A stretch of 41,170 nt of DNA from Streptomyces anandii JCM 4720. GTDB lineage: Bacteria > Actinomycetota > Actinomycetes > Streptomycetales > Streptomycetaceae. A program made the translations under genes and the position numbers. The stretch is from the NCBI RefSeq assembly GCF_014650655.1, contig NZ_BMVJ01000002.1, positions 353,525 through 394,694 on the forward strand, written 5' to 3'. Shown here piece after piece: positions 39,570 through 41,170 of the stretch (its first letter is position 1; the number at the start of each line of letters is the position of its first letter). A model generated the notes under the pieces. The model saw only the letters and a list, made by a program, of their open reading frames with translations, had not been told where the DNA came from and made no database searches.

Positions 39570-41081
39570 TCACCGCCGACGGGCCCCGGGCACCCGGGAG
39601 TCCTGGACCGGCTCCTGCGGCCCGGGTTCCTCGCACGGGCCCGTCGGCAGGGTGACCGTCACCTCCAGGCCCTCGCCGGGGGACGTGCGGACGGTCACCT
39701 CGCCGGAGTGGGCCTCGACCACGCCCTGGACGATGGCCAGGCCCAGTCCGCTGCCCGCGCCGGTGCCCGTGCGGAAGAAGCGGTCGAAGACCCGGGCCGC
39801 GTCCTCCTCGGCGAGCCCAGGCCCCTTGTCCGCGACCCGGAGCCGTACGAACCGCCCGGCGCGCTCCACGCCGAGCCGCACCGGGACGTCGGCGGCCGTG
39901 TGCACGCGCACGTTGGTCACCAGGTTGCCCAGCACCTGTCGCAGCCCCGACTCGTCGGCCCGCACCAGCACCGAGCCCTCCGCCTCCACCGTCACCGGCC
40001 GCTCCGGCTGCTGCGCGCGCAGATCCCCGGCGGCGTCCCGCACCAGCCGGCTGACGTCCACGTTGCGCAGCCGCAGCTCGGGCCGCTGGTCCAGACGGGC
40101 AAGGGTGAGCAGTTCGTCCACCAGCCGGCCCATCCGGTCCGCCTCGGCGTTCACCCGGTCCCAGGCCCGCCGCCGCTCGGCCGGCTCGGTGAGCATCCCC
40201 TTGTCGTACAGCTGGAGGTAGCCGCGTATCGCCGCCAGCGGGGTGCGCAGCTCGTGCGAGGCGTCGGCGACGAAGCGGCGCAGCTGGGCCGTGCTGCGCT
40301 CGCGCGTGCGGTACGCCGACTCCACCTGGTGCAGCATGGAGTTCAGCGCGATGCGCAACTGCTCGACCTCCTGGGTCGGGTGGTGGCTGGAGGGCACCCG
40401 CCGGGTCAGGTCGCCCTCGGCTATCGCGGACGACGTCTCCACCATGTCCTCCAGCGGCCGCATCCGCCGCCGCACCGAGAACATGGTCAGGCAGACCAGC
40501 AGCGCCAGCAGCAGCGTGCCCACGGCCAGGTCGAGCTTGAGGGCCTTGTCTATGCCCGTGTGCAGGGCGTCGGTCGAGGTGGCGAACAGCAGGTAGTTGC
40601 CGTCCTCCAGCCGGACGGCGGTCGTGCGGTACGCCGCCCCGTGCACCCTCACCTCGTGCGGGACGCCGTCGGCGGCGAGCGCGCGAGGGTCGCCGACCGT
40701 CCGGGCCAGCGCGATCTGGGTGTCGCTCGGCGCGAAGCCCGCGATGGGTATGGCCCGGCCGTGGCCGTCGACGGCGGTGAACACCGAGTCCGGCCGGGAC
40801 TGCTGGCTGCTGGGCTGCACGAACCGGTCCCGCACCAGGGCCAGCGCCGCCAGCGAGTCGATCTGCCGCATGGTCAGCCCCGAACCCCCGATGGACTGAC
40901 GCGTCTTGAGCAACTGGGAGTCCACCTGGCCGAGCAGGTAGTGCCCCATCCCCATCAGGCTCACCGCGGTGGACACCACGATGCCCACCGCCAGCAGCGC
41001 CACGTTCGTCAGGGTGAGCTTTCCGCGCAGCGAGTGCGTGCCGTGCCGCCGGCGCGGCGCCCGCGGGCCGGCCCTCCTCAC
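39570..41081 (-). CDS. HAMP-type sensor histidine kinase
   Basis: The 503-residue sensor of a two-component system. Two helices (LTLTNVALLAVGIVVSTAVS and about 185-205, LDLAVGTLLLALLVCLTMFS) frame an outer sensing domain of ~130 residues. A HAMP linker (MRPLEDMVETSSAIAEGDLT) leads to the HisKA domain with the phosphoacceptor His276 (DASHELRTPLAA), then the ATPase domain with the N box (LRQVLGNLVTNVRVHT), D-x-G-x-G (ADKGPGLAEED) and the G2 box (GAGSGLGLAIVQGV). The GTG at 41081 overlaps the stop of the response regulator gene (GTGA), so both are coupled. Signal unknown. Confidence 0.95.
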   Translation of the reverse strand: MRRAGPRAPRRRHGTHSLRGKLTLTNVALLAVGIVVSTAVSLMGMGHYLLGQVDSQLLKTRQSIGGSGLTMRQIDSLAALALVRDRFVQPSSQQSRPDSVFTAVDGHGRAIPIAGFAPSDTQIALARTVGDPRALAADGVPHEVRVHGAAYRTTAVRLEDGNYLLFATSTDALHTGIDKALKLDLAVGTLLLALLVCLTMFSVRRRMRPLEDMVETSSAIAEGDLTRRVPSSHHPTQEVEQLRIALNSMLHQVESAYRTRERSTAQLRRFVADASHELRTPLAAIRGYLQLYDKGMLTEPAERRRAWDRVNAEADRMGRLVDELLTLARLDQRPELRLRNVDVSRLVRDAAGDLRAQQPERPVTVEAEGSVLVRADESGLRQVLGNLVTNVRVHTAADVPVRLGVERAGRFVRLRVADKGPGLAEEDAARVFDRFFRTGTGAGSGLGLAIVQGVVEAHSGEVTVRTSPGEGLEVTVTLPTGPCEEPGPQEPVQDSRVPGARRR

Positions 41082-41170
41082 GCCAGCCCGTATCCGACAC
41101 CGCGCCGCGTGGTGATCACCGGCGGCCCGAGGGTGTCCAGCTTGCGGCGCAGATAGCTGATGTAGGTCTC
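41078..41170 (-). CDS. OmpR/PhoB-type response regulator, C-terminal end only
   Basis: The last 30 residues (ETYISYLRRKLDTLGPPVIT, then TRRGVGYGLA) are the wing of an OmpR-type winged-helix DNA-binding domain; the rest lies beyond the window. Its stop overlaps the start of the kinase gene, so it is the cognate regulator, transcribed first. Confidence 0.9.
   Translation of the reverse strand, partial: ETYISYLRRKLDTLGPPVITTRRGVGYGLA

Overview
The window looks like a chromosomal core segment of a Streptomyces (or very close actinomycete). GC is very high with strong G/C preference at third codon positions, many starts are GTG, stop/start overlaps of the GTGA or TGATG type are common, and several families here are typical of Streptomyces (DUF3017 next to folD, an SCO4848-type small membrane protein, XRE/DUF5753 with a DUF397-type partner, a long-form SHMT). 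Gene order purN-purH ... folD ... mdh ... betaine operon ... glyA ... trpS matches what I remember of the S. coelicolor SCO4813-SCO4850 region; this is recall, not a search. I see no phage, transposon, CRISPR, rRNA or tRNA.

Layout. 1-4.8 kb: purN-purH overlapping pair, a convergent small membrane protein, then folD and a DUF3017 membrane protein. 5.1-6.6 kb: two paralogous HTH proteins with C-terminal membrane segments. 7.0-8.0 kb: mdh behind a perfect palindrome. 8.1-15.0 kb: two paralogous anchored proteins with a Pro-rich linker and a shared C-terminal domain; between them lie a divergent MFS/LysR pair and a large membrane protein whose C-terminus carries a short motif repeated at the N-terminus of the next gene product. 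15.2-22.4 kb: one operon for choline oxidation to glycine betaine plus a betaine/choline ABC importer with a duplicated, fused permease, closed by a strong terminator. 22.5-25.7 kb: a lower-GC accessory patch with an orphan ORF lacking a good start, an ATPase / XRE-DUF5753 / DUF397-like triad, and a frameshifted helical-protein gene. 25.7-29.8 kb: AhpD-like/MocR divergent pair, DMT-family membrane protein, ornithine aminotransferase. 29.9-33.4 kb: a ZTP (ZMP) riboswitch and glyA, a secreted/anchored protein, trpS. 33.6-41.2 kb: 2H phosphoesterase, DprE2-like reductase, YihY/BrkB protein, D-Ala-D-Ala carboxypeptidase, SCO4848-type protein, an unlipidated solute-binding protein, and an OmpR-type two-component system cut by the window end.

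How the genes fit together. PurN and PurH consume 10-formyl-THF, FolD makes it, GlyA makes 5,10-methylene-THF, and the glyA leader carries an aptamer for ZMP, the PurH substrate; so the window holds a purine/one-carbon set with visible feedback. The 15-22 kb operon combines osmolyte import with oxidation of choline. The least understood unit is the 11.7-15.0 kb three-gene cluster, in which two adjacent proteins share an S-T-F-A-[VI]-G-S-H-A motif at opposite ends; this is my best candidate for an undescribed system.
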